Below, in pieces: positions 9,945 through 18,970 of a DNA stretch of 64,000 nucleotides. This DNA comes from Cupriavidus pauculus (lineage in GTDB: Bacteria; Pseudomonadota; Gammaproteobacteria; Burkholderiales; Burkholderiaceae), in assembly GCF_022179805.1 (NCBI RefSeq), contig NZ_BPUO01000006.1, forward strand, positions 124,001-188,000, written 5' to 3'. Position 1 is the first letter of the stretch. Each line of letters begins with the position of its first letter. Under the pieces are notes generated by a model. That model worked only from the letters and a program-made list of their open reading frames with translations, was not told where the DNA came from and ran no database searches. The position numbers were made by a program, and so were the translations under genes.

Positions 9945-11342
9945 CTAGCCGCGCGCAAGAAACAGTCGGCTGACGTCATTGAACAAAGCGAGTGAGGTCA
10001 GGAGCAAGATGCACGCGATGCCGACCTTCTGCAGCATCGCTTGCCAGTGGTCTGGTACAGGCCTGCCAGTCAAAAATTCCACGCAATAATACAGCAAATG
10101 CCCCCCATCCAGCACCGGAATAGGTAACAAATTCAGTACACCGAGGCTGACGCTGACCAGCGCCAGGAAGCTCACGAATGGCTGCCAACCCATATTCGCG
10201 GCACGGCCGGCATAATCGGCAACCGTCAGCGGCCCGCTCAGATTCTGGAGCGATGCCTGGCCGACGAGCATTTTCCCGAGCAGCTTCAGCGACAGCGTGC
10301 TGGTGCTCCAGACCTGGTCGGCCGCGCGTGCCAGCGCCTGCGTAAACGGGTAGCGCACGACGTCGGTCTGCACGGCCTGGTTCAGCGCGGCGCCCAGCTT
10401 GCCCACCATCGGCGCCGGTTCGCCGTCCGCGCCAGCCTTGCCGCCGGGCGCGGCATCGAGCTTCACTGTCACGTCCAGACGCTGGCCGGCCCGTTCGATG
10501 CCGAGCGTGACGTCCTGGCCGGGCTTTGCCCGCACACCGCGAATCAGTTCACCGGCCTGGGTCAATGGCTGTCCCTGCCAGGCCACGACCTTGTCGCCCG
10601 CCCGCAGGTCAGCCCGCTGGGCAGCCGAATCCGGGACGATCTCGGTGATGGTCACAGGCCCGCCCTTCAGGGCCAGGCCCAGGGTGGCCAGGGGGTCCAG
10701 TTCCGGATTTCCTCCGGTATCGGGCAGGCGGCCCAGCGCGATATCGCGTTCGGCGCCATCCGTGCCCCGCACTCGCAGCACCGCCCGCGCGTCGCCGAAA
10801 CCTTGCGCGAAAACGGCCATGCGCAAGTCATTCCAGGAGCGGACAGGCTCGGTCTGATCGTTGGCGGTCAGCGACAGCACGCGGTCGCCGTCGCGCACCC
10901 CTGCCTGCGCCGCCACGGTATTGGCGACGGGCGTGGCCAGAACCGGCACCGGCTCCCGCATGCCGCCCGCGAACAGGACGAGGTACAGGGCGATGGCCAG
11001 CGCGAAGTTGGCCAGCGGGCCGGCAGCCACAATGATGAAACGCTTGCCGACCGGCTGGCGATTGAACGCACGCGGCAGTTCGGCCGCGTCGATGGGCGGA
11101 TCCGTCTCGGGATCGCGCTCCCGCTCGTCGAGCATCTTGACGTAACCGCCCAGCGGAATGGCGGCCAGGGTCCATTCGGTGCGGTCGCGGCCACGGCTGA
11201 CCCAGCGGGCCAGCGGCCGGCCAAAGCCGATCGAGAACCGCAGGACCTTGACGCCGCATGCGCGCGCCGCCAGGTAGTGCCCCATCTCATGCACGAAGAT
11301 CAGGATGCAGAGGGCGACAATGAACGCAATTACGGTTTGCAT
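9945..11342 (-). CDS. rseP: site-2 protease RseP (sigma-E pathway zinc metalloprotease)
   Basis: RseP cleaves the anti-sigma factor RseA within the membrane and removes leftover signal peptides. The HEMGH zinc motif is at residues 18-22 in the first membrane segment. The third ligand lies in the NLLPIPVLDGGH motif near residue 410. Two PDZ domains sit between them in the periplasmic part (about 110-300). The product is 465 residues, close to the E. coli 450. AAGGGG precedes the ATG by about nine bases. It lies between dxr and bamA. Confidence 0.95.
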   Translation of the reverse strand: MQTVIAFIVALCILIFVHEMGHYLAARACGVKVLRFSIGFGRPLARWVSRGRDRTEWTLAAIPLGGYVKMLDERERDPETDPPIDAAELPRAFNRQPVGKRFIIVAAGPLANFALAIALYLVLFAGGMREPVPVLATPVANTVAAQAGVRDGDRVLSLTANDQTEPVRSWNDLRMAVFAQGFGDARAVLRVRGTDGAERDIALGRLPDTGGNPELDPLATLGLALKGGPVTITEIVPDSAAQRADLRAGDKVVAWQGQPLTQAGELIRGVRAKPGQDVTLGIERAGQRLDVTVKLDAAPGGKAGADGEPAPMVGKLGAALNQAVQTDVVRYPFTQALARAADQVWSTSTLSLKLLGKMLVGQASLQNLSGPLTVADYAGRAANMGWQPFVSFLALVSVSLGVLNLLPIPVLDGGHLLYYCVEFLTGRPVPDHWQAMLQKVGIACILLLTSLALFNDVSRLFLARG

Positions 11343-11392
11343 GGCAAATCACCCCTTTCCAGATCCGGCCCCGGCCACGATCATGATGCCAG

Positions 11393-12571
11393 TCAGTGGC
11401 GGGCCAATTGTTTCAGCAGCGCCTGGGCGGCGTCACGCGCCGCGCCGTCGGCCGCCAGCACACCCTCGAGCGATCCGGCTTCGCCTTCGGCCGGCTGCTC
11501 CAGCACCGCAGCCACCACACGGGCGATATCCGTAAACCGGATACTACCGGCCAGGAAGGCTTCCACGGCTACCTCGTTTGCGGCATTCAGCACGGCAGGC
11601 GCAACACCGCCCGCACGCAATGCATCAAAGGCTAACCCCAGGCAGGGAAAGCGCCCAAGGTCCGGCGTCTCAAAATGCAGTCCGCCGGCCAGCGTCAGAT
11701 CAAGCGGCGTGACACCCGAGTCGATACGCTCGGGATAGGCCATGCCGTAGGCGATCGGCGTGCGCATGTCGGGGTTGCCAAGCTGCGCCAGCACCGACCC
11801 GTCGGCATAGGCCACCATCGAATGCACGATGCTTTGCGGATGAATCAGTACCTCGATACGGTCCGCCGGGGCGCCAAACAGCCAGTGCGCCTCGATAACC
11901 TCGAGTCCCTTGTTCATCATCGTGGCCGAATCGACCGATATCTTGCGCCCCATCACCCACTTCGGATGTGCGCAGGCCTGGTCGGGCGTGATGTCATGCA
12001 GCGTCGACGGATCGCGGGTGCGGAAGGGTCCGCCCGACGCCGTCAGCAGCACTTTCGACACCCCCGCGCCATAGCGCGGATCGCTGGTCGGCAGGCATTG
12101 GAAAATGGCGTTGTGTTCGCTGTCGATGGGCAGGAGCGTGGCGCCATGCTGGTGCACCGCATCCATGAAGATGTCGCCCGACATCACCAGCGATTCCTTG
12201 TTTGCCAGTAGCACGCGCTTGCCCGCGCGCGCCGCCGCCAGCGACGAGCGCAGGCCCGCCGCCCCGACGATGGCCGCCATCACGGCATCGGTGCCGGCGC
12301 CGGAGGCAATCGACTCCAGCGCTTCCGGTCCGTAGCTGACCTCGGTAGCGACACCCGCGGCGCGCAGCTTGCCTTCCAGTTCGCGTGCCGCGTCGGCCGA
12401 ACCCACCACGGCCCGGGCCGGGCGGAACTCGGCGCAGGCGGCAGCCAGCTTGTCCACCTGACGATGGGCGCTGAGCGCATGTACCGTGTAGCGGTCCGGA
12501 TGGCGCCGTACCACGTCCAGCGTGCTTTCGCCGATGGAGCCCGTGGCGCCCAGAATCGTAATCCGTTGCAT
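11393..12571 (-). CDS. dxr: 1-deoxy-D-xylulose-5-phosphate reductoisomerase
   Basis: Dxr converts DXP to 2-C-methyl-D-erythritol 4-phosphate with NADPH, the committed step of non-mevalonate isoprenoid synthesis. The nucleotide-binding start [17 protein letters not shown] and the metal/substrate segments [23 protein letters not shown] and [20 protein letters not shown] are intact. The length of 392 is typical. It shares the operon with uppS, which uses the downstream isoprenoid products. Confidence 0.97.
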   Translation of the reverse strand: MQRITILGATGSIGESTLDVVRRHPDRYTVHALSAHRQVDKLAAACAEFRPARAVVGSADAARELEGKLRAAGVATEVSYGPEALESIASGAGTDAVMAAIVGAAGLRSSLAAARAGKRVLLANKESLVMSGDIFMDAVHQHGATLLPIDSEHNAIFQCLPTSDPRYGAGVSKVLLTASGGPFRTRDPSTLHDITPDQACAHPKWVMGRKISVDSATMMNKGLEVIEAHWLFGAPADRIEVLIHPQSIVHSMVAYADGSVLAQLGNPDMRTPIAYGMAYPERIDSGVTPLDLTLAGGLHFETPDLGRFPCLGLAFDALRAGGVAPAVLNAANEVAVEAFLAGSIRFTDIARVVAAVLEQPAEGEAGSLEGVLAADGAARDAAQALLKQLARH

Positions 12572-12595
12572 ATAACCAGAAGAATTCAGTTGTGA

Positions 12596-13417
12596 TCAGA
12601 CCCAGGCCAGCAGCAGCGCCGCCAGCGGAAACACCGGAATCAGCGCGTCGATGCGGTCCAGGACGCCACCGTGGCCAGGCAGCAGCCGGCTGCTGTCCTT
12701 GATGCCAACCTGGCGCTTGAGCAGCGATTCAAAGAGATCGCCCACCACGCTGGCAGCCACCAGCAACGTCGTGAGCACGGCCAGCAGGCCAAGCCCACCC
12801 TTGTCGGCCACCAGCGAATACCAGGTCGGGGCAAAGGCGTGCGTTGCCGCCAGGCCCAGCGCGACGATCATCGCCAGCAGCCAGCCACCGATCGCGCCCT
12901 CCCAGGACTTGCCCGGGCTGATGGACGGTGCCAGCTTGCGCTTGCCGATGGCCTTGCCGACAAAGTAGGCGCCGATGTCCGCGGCCCATACCAGCACGGC
13001 GGCGGTCAGCAGCACGCCAACGCCGGCGGCACGCAGCACCATCACCGCATGGCCGAAAGCCGGCAGCATGATCAGCCCGAGCACGGCGCCCAGCGCAGTG
13101 AAACCCGGCGTCGCCTTGCGCACGCCACGTGCCAGCAACAGCAGCGCCACGCCCCACGCCACCAGCGAAGCCTCAAGCAGCCAGTCGATCGCGAATCCGG
13201 ACGGCGCCAGATGCCAGGCCAGCAGCGCCAGCAGGCACACCACGGCATAAATATAGGGCCACGGACGCGGCAGGCCGATCAGGCGGCCGAATTCCCAGCC
13301 GCCCAGCAGCACGATGACCGCCACCAGTACCGCCAGCGCCGTCGGCGGCGCCAGGAACAGGATCGGCAGGATCAACAGCAACAGGCATACAGCGGTGATA
13401 ACGCGGGTAAGAAGCAT
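12596..13417 (-). CDS. cdsA: phosphatidate cytidylyltransferase (CDP-diacylglycerol synthase)
   Basis: CdsA makes CDP-diacylglycerol from phosphatidic acid and CTP for all phospholipid synthesis. The 273-residue protein is almost entirely membrane segments (about eight). It carries the C-terminal family signature: SPGKSWEGAIGG and HGGVLDRIDALIP with its metal-binding Asp. It lies between uppS and dxr, the usual proteobacterial order. Confidence 0.94.
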   Translation of the reverse strand: MLLTRVITAVCLLLLILPILFLAPPTALAVLVAVIVLLGGWEFGRLIGLPRPWPYIYAVVCLLALLAWHLAPSGFAIDWLLEASLVAWGVALLLLARGVRKATPGFTALGAVLGLIMLPAFGHAVMVLRAAGVGVLLTAAVLVWAADIGAYFVGKAIGKRKLAPSISPGKSWEGAIGGWLLAMIVALGLAATHAFAPTWYSLVADKGGLGLLAVLTTLLVAASVVGDLFESLLKRQVGIKDSSRLLPGHGGVLDRIDALIPVFPLAALLLAWV

Positions 13418-13458
13418 GCGGCTGCGGTTCCCGTGGAGGTGTGAAGGTGCGGCCTGGC

Positions 13459-14229
13459 TCAGGCCGTTCCCGAGAGGCCAGGCGCCACCAGCTGGGCACT
13501 GGTCCGGCCGAAGCGTCGTTCGCGCTGGCGGTACGACGCGAAGGCCTTGTCGAGCTCGGCGGCGTCGAAGTCGGGCCAGTACGTATCGGTGAAATACAGC
13601 TCGCTATAGGCAAGCTGCCAAAGCAGGAAATTGCTGATGCGCTGCTCGCCGCCGGTACGGATGAAAAGGTCCGGCTCGGGGGCGTATGCCATCGCCAGGT
13701 GTGGCGCCAGCAGCGATTCGTCGATCGACTCGGTGTCGAGCATCGGCGAACGCGCAAGCATCTTGCGCATGGCCTGCAGCAAGTCCCACCGGCCGCCATA
13801 GTTGGCGGCGATGGTGACCGTCAGGCCGGTATTGCTGGCCGTGCGGGCCTCGGCATCCTTGATCAACTGCTGGATCCGCGGGCTGAAGCGCCCAAGATCG
13901 CCCACCACGCGCAGACGGATGTTGTTGGCGTGCATCTTGACCACCTCGCGGCGCAGGGCGGTCATGAACAGGCGCATCAGGAACGACACTTCGTCCGCCG
14001 GGCGCCGCCAGTTCTCGGAACTGAATGCGAACAGCGTCAGGTACTGCACGCCGCGCGCGGCGCAAGCCTGCACGATCTCGCGCACGGTATCCAGGCCACG
14101 CGTGTGGCCGGCCACTCGGGGCAGATGACGCTGCGTTGCCCAACGTCCGTTGCCATCCATGATGATGGCAACGTGCCGTGGCACATAGGTGGTATCGGGA
14201 ACGCCAAGCGTCGAACTGATATGCTGCAT
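13459..14229 (-). CDS. uppS: undecaprenyl diphosphate synthase
   Basis: UppS is a cis-prenyltransferase that extends farnesyl-PP to the C55 lipid carrier for peptidoglycan and O-antigen. The motif [13 protein letters not shown] carries the catalytic Asp. The FSSENW segment and the C-terminal [20 protein letters not shown] region (pyrophosphate and dimer contacts) are all present. The 256 residues include about 15 extra at the N-terminus before the conserved core. Confidence 0.96.
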   Translation of the reverse strand: MQHISSTLGVPDTTYVPRHVAIIMDGNGRWATQRHLPRVAGHTRGLDTVREIVQACAARGVQYLTLFAFSSENWRRPADEVSFLMRLFMTALRREVVKMHANNIRLRVVGDLGRFSPRIQQLIKDAEARTASNTGLTVTIAANYGGRWDLLQAMRKMLARSPMLDTESIDESLLAPHLAMAYAPEPDLFIRTGGEQRISNFLLWQLAYSELYFTDTYWPDFDAAELDKAFASYRQRERRFGRTSAQLVAPGLSGTA

Positions 14230-14280
14230 GGATTCGCGGACGGTATGCGACTACGCCGGCGGTTGCCCGCCGGGGCGGCC

Positions 14281-14841
14281 TTACACCGTCATGATCTCCT
14301 TCTCTTTCTCGGCGACGAGCTTGTCGATCTCGCTGACGTACTTGTCCGTCAGCTTCTGGACGTCATCAGCGCCACGGCGCTCGTCGTCTTCCGAGATGGT
14401 CTTGTCCTTGACGAGCTTCTTGAATTGCTCGTTGGCGTCACGGCGCAGGTTGCGCACCGCCACCTTGGCGCCTTCGGCCTCGCTCTTCACCACCTTGATC
14501 AGCTCCTTGCGGCGCTCTTCGGTCAGTGCGGGCATCGGCACGCGGATGACGTCACCCATCGTGGCGGGATTCAGGCCCAGGTCGGCGTCGCGAATTGCCT
14601 TTTCGACGGCCTGCACCATCTTCTTTTCCCACGGTTGCACCGTGATCGTGCGGGCATCGCCCAGGCCAACATTGGCGACCTGGCTGATCGGCACCGGCGA
14701 ACCGTAGTAGTCCACCTGGACGTGGTCGAGCAGGCCGGTATGCGCACGGCCGGTACGGATCTTGGCCAGATCGGCCCTGAAGGCTTCGATCGACTTCTGC
14801 ATCTTTTGCTCGGCGCTCTTCTTTGTGTCGGCGACGGTCAT
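14281..14841 (-). CDS. frr: ribosome recycling factor
   Basis: RRF splits post-termination ribosomes together with EF-G. The 186-residue protein has the usual three-helix bundle with KIRTGRAH near the start and the [15 protein letters not shown] segment in the last helices. The ribosome-binding site GGAGGT is four bases from the ATG, one of the strongest in the window, which suits a highly expressed factor. It follows pyrH across a 108-base gap that contains a hairpin. Confidence 0.97.
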   Translation of the reverse strand: MTVADTKKSAEQKMQKSIEAFRADLAKIRTGRAHTGLLDHVQVDYYGSPVPISQVANVGLGDARTITVQPWEKKMVQAVEKAIRDADLGLNPATMGDVIRVPMPALTEERRKELIKVVKSEAEGAKVAVRNLRRDANEQFKKLVKDKTISEDDERRGADDVQKLTDKYVSEIDKLVAEKEKEIMTV

Positions 14842-14868
14842 GTTTACCTCCGGAAAACAGCCAGACAG

Positions 14869-14887
14869 GATCCCGCCTGGCGGGATC
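14869..14887. other. hairpin between pyrH and frr
   Basis: A perfect 8-bp stem with arms GATCCCGC and GCGGGATC and a three-base loop lies in the pyrH-frr gap. The arms are identical to those of the hairpin at 1754-1771. There is no U-tract on either strand, so it may be an attenuator, an mRNA processing or stability element, or a short dispersed repeat. Confidence 0.4.
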
Positions 14888-14949
14888 GAAAATGGGACAT
14901 TCTACTCTGAGGCCGGGCCACATCAGCATTCCGATGTGGCCCAGGACAC

Positions 14950-15660
14950 TCAAACGTGAACCAGCGTACCTTCGTCCTCACCCAGGATGACGCGCTTCAG
15001 CGCGCCGGGCTTCACGATCGAAAACACCTTGATCGGGAGCTTCTGGTCACGGCACAGCGCAAAGGCCGTGGCATCCATGACCTGCAGGTTGCGGGAAATG
15101 GCTTCGTCGAACGTAATCGTCGTGTAGCGGGTGGCGCTGGGATCCTTCTTCGGATCGGCCGTATAGACGCCGTCCACCTTGGTGGCCTTGAGCACGATCT
15201 CAGCGCCGATTTCCGAGCCACGCAGCGCGGCGGCGGTATCGGTCGTGAAGAACGGATTGCCGGTACCGGCGGCGAAGATCACCACCTTGCCTTCCTCGAG
15301 TTGACGGATGGCACGCGGGCGAATATAGGGCTCGACAACCTGGTCCATGCGCAGCGCGGACTGCACACGGCCTTCGATGTTGGCGTGGCGCATGGCGTCC
15401 TGCAGCGCCAGGGCATTCATCATGGTGGCCAGCATGCCCATGTAGTCGGCCGTGGCACGGTCCATGCCGGCAGCCCCGCCGGCCACGCCGCGGAAGATGT
15501 TGCCGCCGCCGATGACAACCGCGACCTGGATACCCAGCTTCACGATTTCGGCAATGTCATTGACCATGCCTTCGATGGTGGACCGGTTGATGCCAAAGGC
15601 ATCGTCGCCCATGAGGGCTTCACCGGACAGTTTCAGAAGGACGCGCTTGTAGGCTGGCAT
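14950..15660 (-). CDS. pyrH: UMP kinase
   Basis: PyrH phosphorylates UMP to UDP and belongs to the amino acid kinase fold. From ATG 15660 the product is 236 residues, starting [18 protein letters not shown]. The GGGNIFRG phosphate-binding loop and the [18 protein letters not shown] segment are intact. The frame is open 44 codons further upstream, but that Arg/Ser/Pro-rich stretch is not part of the family. It lies between tsf and frr as in most bacteria. Confidence 0.97.
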   Translation of the reverse strand: MPAYKRVLLKLSGEALMGDDAFGINRSTIEGMVNDIAEIVKLGIQVAVVIGGGNIFRGVAGGAAGMDRATADYMGMLATMMNALALQDAMRHANIEGRVQSALRMDQVVEPYIRPRAIRQLEEGKVVIFAAGTGNPFFTTDTAAALRGSEIGAEIVLKATKVDGVYTADPKKDPSATRYTTITFDEAISRNLQVMDATAFALCRDQKLPIKVFSIVKPGALKRVILGEDEGTLVHV

Positions 15661-15880
15661 GTTCACCCTCGGGCAGGTTCTAGATCGCTCGTTTGAACGG
15701 ATGGATGGGCGCGGGCGGCACGACACAACTGCGCACCGGCCGCGCATGAATTTGGATTGCTTGACAGCTGGAAAGCCGGTTTTCGCCGTCATCTGCCGGC
15801 ATCACCCCTTCAAAATGGGCGCTAATGGCAGGTGACTGCGAAAACTGACTGGCACGGCGCACGTGGCATGCCGTACTTGT

Positions 15881-15916
15881 GCAGAGGGGCACCTCGCGGC
15901 GCCCCTCTGCATTATA
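15881..15916 (-). promoter_or_regulatory. hairpin and possible -10 box between tsf and pyrH
   Basis: A perfect 10-bp inverted repeat lies at 15881-15890 (GCAGAGGGGC) and 15901-15910, with a ten-base loop. On the minus strand it is immediately preceded by an exact TATAAT (15916 to 15911). No good -35 lies 16-18 bases upstream of it, and no T-run follows the hairpin. It may end tsf transcription or start pyrH transcription; the sequence alone does not decide. Confidence 0.35.
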
Positions 15917-15967
15917 CGGTGGCAGGCTGGGCCTCCCGCCAGGGAAACCCGTCCGGCCACCCGGACA

Positions 15968-16846
15968 TCAGCCCTTCTGGGCAGCGGCCACCTGGGCAGC
16001 CACTTCAGCAGCAAAGTCGTCCTGCTTCTTCTCGATGCCTTCGCCTACCACGAACAGCGTGAAGCCCTTCACGGTCGTGTTGGCAGCCTTCAGCATCTGC
16101 TCGACGGTCTGCTTGTCGTTCTTCACGAACGGCTGGTTCAGCAGCGACACTTCCTTCAGGTACTTCTGGACCGAACCTTCCACCATCTTGGCGGCGATTT
16201 CAGCCGGCTTGCCCGATTCGGCAGCCTTCTGCTCGGCGATGCTGCGCTCCTTGGCGATCAGCTCGGCGGGCACCTGCTCCGACGACAGCGACACCGGCTT
16301 CATGGCGGCCACGTGCATGGCCACGTCCTTGGCGGACACTTCGTCGCCGTCGAACTCGACCATCACGCCGATGCGGGTGCCGTGCAGGTACGAAGCCAGC
16401 TTGCCACCGTTGGTGTAGCGCACGAAGCGGCGGATCGTCAGGTTCTCGCCGATCTTGCCGATCAGGGCCGAGCGCACGGCGTCAACCGTCGAGCCGTCCA
16501 GTTCTAGGGCCGACAGGGCTGCCACGTCGGCCGGAGCCTGCTTGGCCACCAGCTCGGCGATCTTGGCGCCGAAGCCCAGGAAGTCGTCGTTCTTCGACAC
16601 GAAGTCGGTTTCGCAGTTCAGTTCGACCAGCGCGCCGGTCGTGCCGTCGATGTACGTGGTCACGATGCCTTCGGCGGTCACGCGCGAGGCAGCCTTGCTG
16701 GCCTTGTTGCCCAACTTGACGCGCAGCAGCTCTTCAGCCTTGTCCAGGTCGCCGCCGGCTTCCGTCAGGGCCTTCTTGCATTCCATCATCGGCGCGTCGG
16801 TCTTCGCGCGCAGTTCTGCAACCATGCTTGCGGTAATTGCCGCCAT
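15968..16846 (-). CDS. tsf: translation elongation factor Ts
   Basis: EF-Ts recycles EF-Tu-GDP to the GTP-ready form. The N-terminal UBA-like domain has [16 protein letters not shown] sequence (here [20 protein letters not shown]). The TDFV motif inside [13 protein letters not shown] contacts EF-Tu. The 292-residue length is normal. AAGGAG lies seven bases before the ATG. It follows rpsB, the near-universal pairing. Confidence 0.97.
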   Translation of the reverse strand: MAAITASMVAELRAKTDAPMMECKKALTEAGGDLDKAEELLRVKLGNKASKAASRVTAEGIVTTYIDGTTGALVELNCETDFVSKNDDFLGFGAKIAELVAKQAPADVAALSALELDGSTVDAVRSALIGKIGENLTIRRFVRYTNGGKLASYLHGTRIGVMVEFDGDEVSAKDVAMHVAAMKPVSLSSEQVPAELIAKERSIAEQKAAESGKPAEIAAKMVEGSVQKYLKEVSLLNQPFVKNDKQTVEQMLKAANTTVKGFTLFVVGEGIEKKQDDFAAEVAAQVAAAQKG

Positions 16847-16919
16847 TTGTCACTCCTTGATTGGTTGGCCTCATCCGCGGCGAATCATATCTGCGGCGGA
16901 TGACAACTGAATCTGTTTG

Positions 16920-16950
16920 CAAAAAGGGGGCGCCAGAAGTGCCCCCTTTC
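16920..16950 (-). terminator. intrinsic terminator or attenuator between rpsB and tsf
   Basis: Read on the minus strand, a 9-bp perfect stem (AAAGGGGGC with GCCCCCTTT) and a nine-base loop are followed by a run of Ts ending at 16921. This is a canonical Rho-independent signal placed about 60 bases after the rpsB stop and ahead of tsf. It would set a lower tsf level by partial read-through, as is known for rpsB-tsf in other bacteria. Confidence 0.75.
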
Positions 16951-17012
16951 TTGTTTGCCGCAAGGCAGGCGCCAGCGGCCGGTGTGTCCCGGCCTCAGGC
17001 GCGAGCGGGCAA

Positions 17013-17756
17013 TCAGCCTTCCTGGACTTCGACGAATTCGTCGTCGCCACGGGCGGCTTCAACCACTTCCTGCACCGCGTTTGCGCGGCCTTCCAGGATG
17101 GCGTCGGCCACGCCGCGCACGTACAGTGCAACAGCCTTGCTCGAGTCGTCGTTACCCGGGATCACGTAGTCGATGCCTTCCGGCGTGTGGTTCGTGTCAA
17201 CCACGCCGATCACGGGGATGCCCAGCTTGTTGGCTTCGGTCACGGCAATCTTGTGGTAGCCGACGTCCACCACGAAGATGGCGTCCGGAACGCCGCCCAT
17301 GTCCTTGATGCCGCCGATGGACTTTTCCAGCTTTTCCATCTCGCGCTCGAACATCAGCGCTTCCTTCTTGCTCATGGTTTCCAGCGCGCCAGCTTCCTTG
17401 GCGGCTTCCATGTCCTTCAGGCGCTTGATCGAGATCTTGACGGTCTTGAAGTTCGTCAGCATGCCGCCGAGCCAGCGGGCGTCGACGTAGGGCATGCCTG
17501 CGCGGCCGGCTTCCTCAGCCAGGATCTCGCGCGATTGACGCTTGGTACCCACGAAAAGCACGGTGCCGCGGTTTGCTGCCAGCTGACGCACATACTTCAG
17601 CGCGTCCTGGAACATCGGCAGGGTCTTTTCGAGGTTGATAATGTGGATCTTGTTGCGATGACCGAAGATGAAGGGGGCCATCTTCGGGTTCCAGAAGCGG
17701 GTTTGGTGGCCAAAGTGGCAACCGGCTTCCAGCATTTCGCGCATGGTCACGGACAT
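17013..17756 (-). CDS. rpsB: 30S ribosomal protein S2
   Basis: S2 binds the 30S head/body junction. From ATG 17756 the product is 247 residues, starting [20 protein letters not shown]. The [12 protein letters not shown] and [10 protein letters not shown] segments and the C-terminal [19 protein letters not shown] motif are typical. The frame extends 20 codons upstream, but that part corresponds to the leader. A structured leader and a recognisable promoter precede it. Confidence 0.97.
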   Translation of the reverse strand: MSVTMREMLEAGCHFGHQTRFWNPKMAPFIFGHRNKIHIINLEKTLPMFQDALKYVRQLAANRGTVLFVGTKRQSREILAEEAGRAGMPYVDARWLGGMLTNFKTVKISIKRLKDMEAAKEAGALETMSKKEALMFEREMEKLEKSIGGIKDMGGVPDAIFVVDVGYHKIAVTEANKLGIPVIGVVDTNHTPEGIDYVIPGNDDSSKAVALYVRGVADAILEGRANAVQEVVEAARGDDEFVEVQEG

Positions 17757-17786
17757 GTGAGTTACTCCAAGAGGGTTGGTTCTGAA

Positions 17787-17831
17787 GTCCGCCCCGACAT
17801 TCCTGAAAAGGAACACCCCGGATGGGCGGAC
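17787..17831 (-). ncRNA. structured rpsB mRNA leader (candidate autoregulatory element)
   Basis: Within the rpsB 5' leader an 8-bp perfect outer stem (17787-17794 with 17824-17831, GTCCGCCC/GGGCGGAC) encloses a 5-bp stem (17800-17804 with 17809-17813) with a four-base loop. The structure ends about 30 bases before the rpsB ATG. In other proteobacteria S2 represses its own mRNA through the leader. I infer a similar role here from position only. Confidence 0.45.
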
Positions 17832-17901
17832 CAGCGATTTACAAAAAGTAGCTTTCCAACCTGCAGCATCCGTTTTCGGACCCTCTGCAAGTCAGCCCGC
17901 G

Positions 17902-17931
17902 ATTGTAGCAACAAAGCCGCCAACTGCTCAA
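17902..17931 (-). promoter_or_regulatory. probable sigma-70 promoter of rpsB
   Basis: On the minus strand there is TTGAGC (17931-17926), an 18-base spacer, then TACAAT (17907-17902). The -10 matches the consensus at five of six positions and the -35 at four. The inferred start near 17895 gives a leader of about 140 bases containing the stem structure at 17787-17831. The whole rpsB-map gap (17757-18100) is otherwise non-coding; a weak GATAAT at 18032 may serve map. Confidence 0.5.
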
Positions 17932-18100
17932 CCCCCCTTCGCAACCCTGCCGCGAGAGCCCGGGAGCACCCCCAATGCGGCCCCCACCCGTCTCCCACCC
18001 GTATTTCCCTGCTTTCTCGGCACGAAGGTGAGATAATCCCGCTTTGCGAACAGTAAAGGCACAGCGTGTGGCTGGGCCGTCACATTTCAGGCGAAGCAGC

Positions 18101-18919
18101 ATGAGCATCCATATCAACACCGCCGAAGACATCGCCCAAATGCGCGTGGCTTGCCGCCTTGCCTCCGAAGTCCTCGACTACATCACCCCATTCATCAAGC
18201 CCGGCGTGACCACCGGCGAACTGGACCGCCTGTGCCACGCCTACATGCGTGACGTGCAAGGCACTGTGCCGGCGCCGCTGAACTATGCGCCCCCGGGCTA
18301 CCCGCCCTTCCCCGGTGCCATCTGCACGTCGGTCAACGACGTGATCTGCCACGGCATCCCGGGCGAGCGCGTGCTGAAGAGCGGCGACGCGGTGAACCTG
18401 GACATCACCGTCATCACCAAGGAAGGCTATTACGGCGACACCAGCCGCATGTTCGTGGTGGGCGAGGCGTCGATCCTAGCCAAGCGCCTCGCGCAGATCA
18501 CCTACGAATGCATGTGGAAGGGTATCCAGCAGGTGCGCAACGGTGCGCGCCTGGGCGATATCGGCCACGCCATCCAGACGCACGCCGAAGCCGCTGGCTA
18601 CAGCGTGGTGCGCGAGTACTGCGGCCACGGCATCGGCAAGGTGTTCCACTCGGACCCGCAGATCCTGCACTACGGCCGCCCGAACACCGGCATGGAAATC
18701 AAGACCGGCATGATCTTCACGGTCGAGCCGATGATCAACGCCGGCAAGCGCGATATCCGCACCATGCCCGACCACTGGACGGTCAAGACGCGCGACCGCA
18801 GCCTGTCGGCACAGTGGGAGCACACGATCGTGGTGACCGACACCGGCTACGAAGTGCTGACGCTTTCGGCGGGTTCGCCCGTGCCGCCGGCGTTCATTAC
18901 CGATACCGTGGCGGCCTGA
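18101..18919 (+). CDS. map: methionine aminopeptidase, type I
   Basis: MAP removes the initiator Met from nascent proteins. The five metal ligands are visible: Asp in NLDITVI, Asp in YGDTSRMF, His in GHGIGKVFH, Glu in FTVEPM and Glu in WEHTIVV. From ATG 18101 the protein is 272 residues, the usual type I size. The open frame begins 19 codons earlier without family similarity. It is divergent from rpsB, a common arrangement, and followed by a terminator. Confidence 0.97.
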   Translation: MSIHINTAEDIAQMRVACRLASEVLDYITPFIKPGVTTGELDRLCHAYMRDVQGTVPAPLNYAPPGYPPFPGAICTSVNDVICHGIPGERVLKSGDAVNLDITVITKEGYYGDTSRMFVVGEASILAKRLAQITYECMWKGIQQVRNGARLGDIGHAIQTHAEAAGYSVVREYCGHGIGKVFHSDPQILHYGRPNTGMEIKTGMIFTVEPMINAGKRDIRTMPDHWTVKTRDRSLSAQWEHTIVVTDTGYEVLTLSAGSPVPPAFITDTVAA

Positions 18920-18934
18920 TCCGCAACCAACGCC

Positions 18935-18964
18935 AGGGCGCCCACCAAGGCGCCCTTTCTTCTT
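18935..18964 (+). terminator. intrinsic terminator after map
   Basis: An 8-bp stem (AGGGCGCC with GGCGCCCT, six-base loop) is followed by TTCTTCTT. It lies 15 bases past the map stop and ends just before the GTG start candidate of glnD, so glnD probably needs its own start signal or read-through. Confidence 0.75.
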
Positions 18965-18970
18965 CCAGCC

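Noticed and set aside
15661..15792. An N-terminal extension of UMP kinase by 44 residues
   Set aside because: The Arg/Ser/Pro-rich sequence is unlike the family, whose conserved start is at [16 protein letters not shown].
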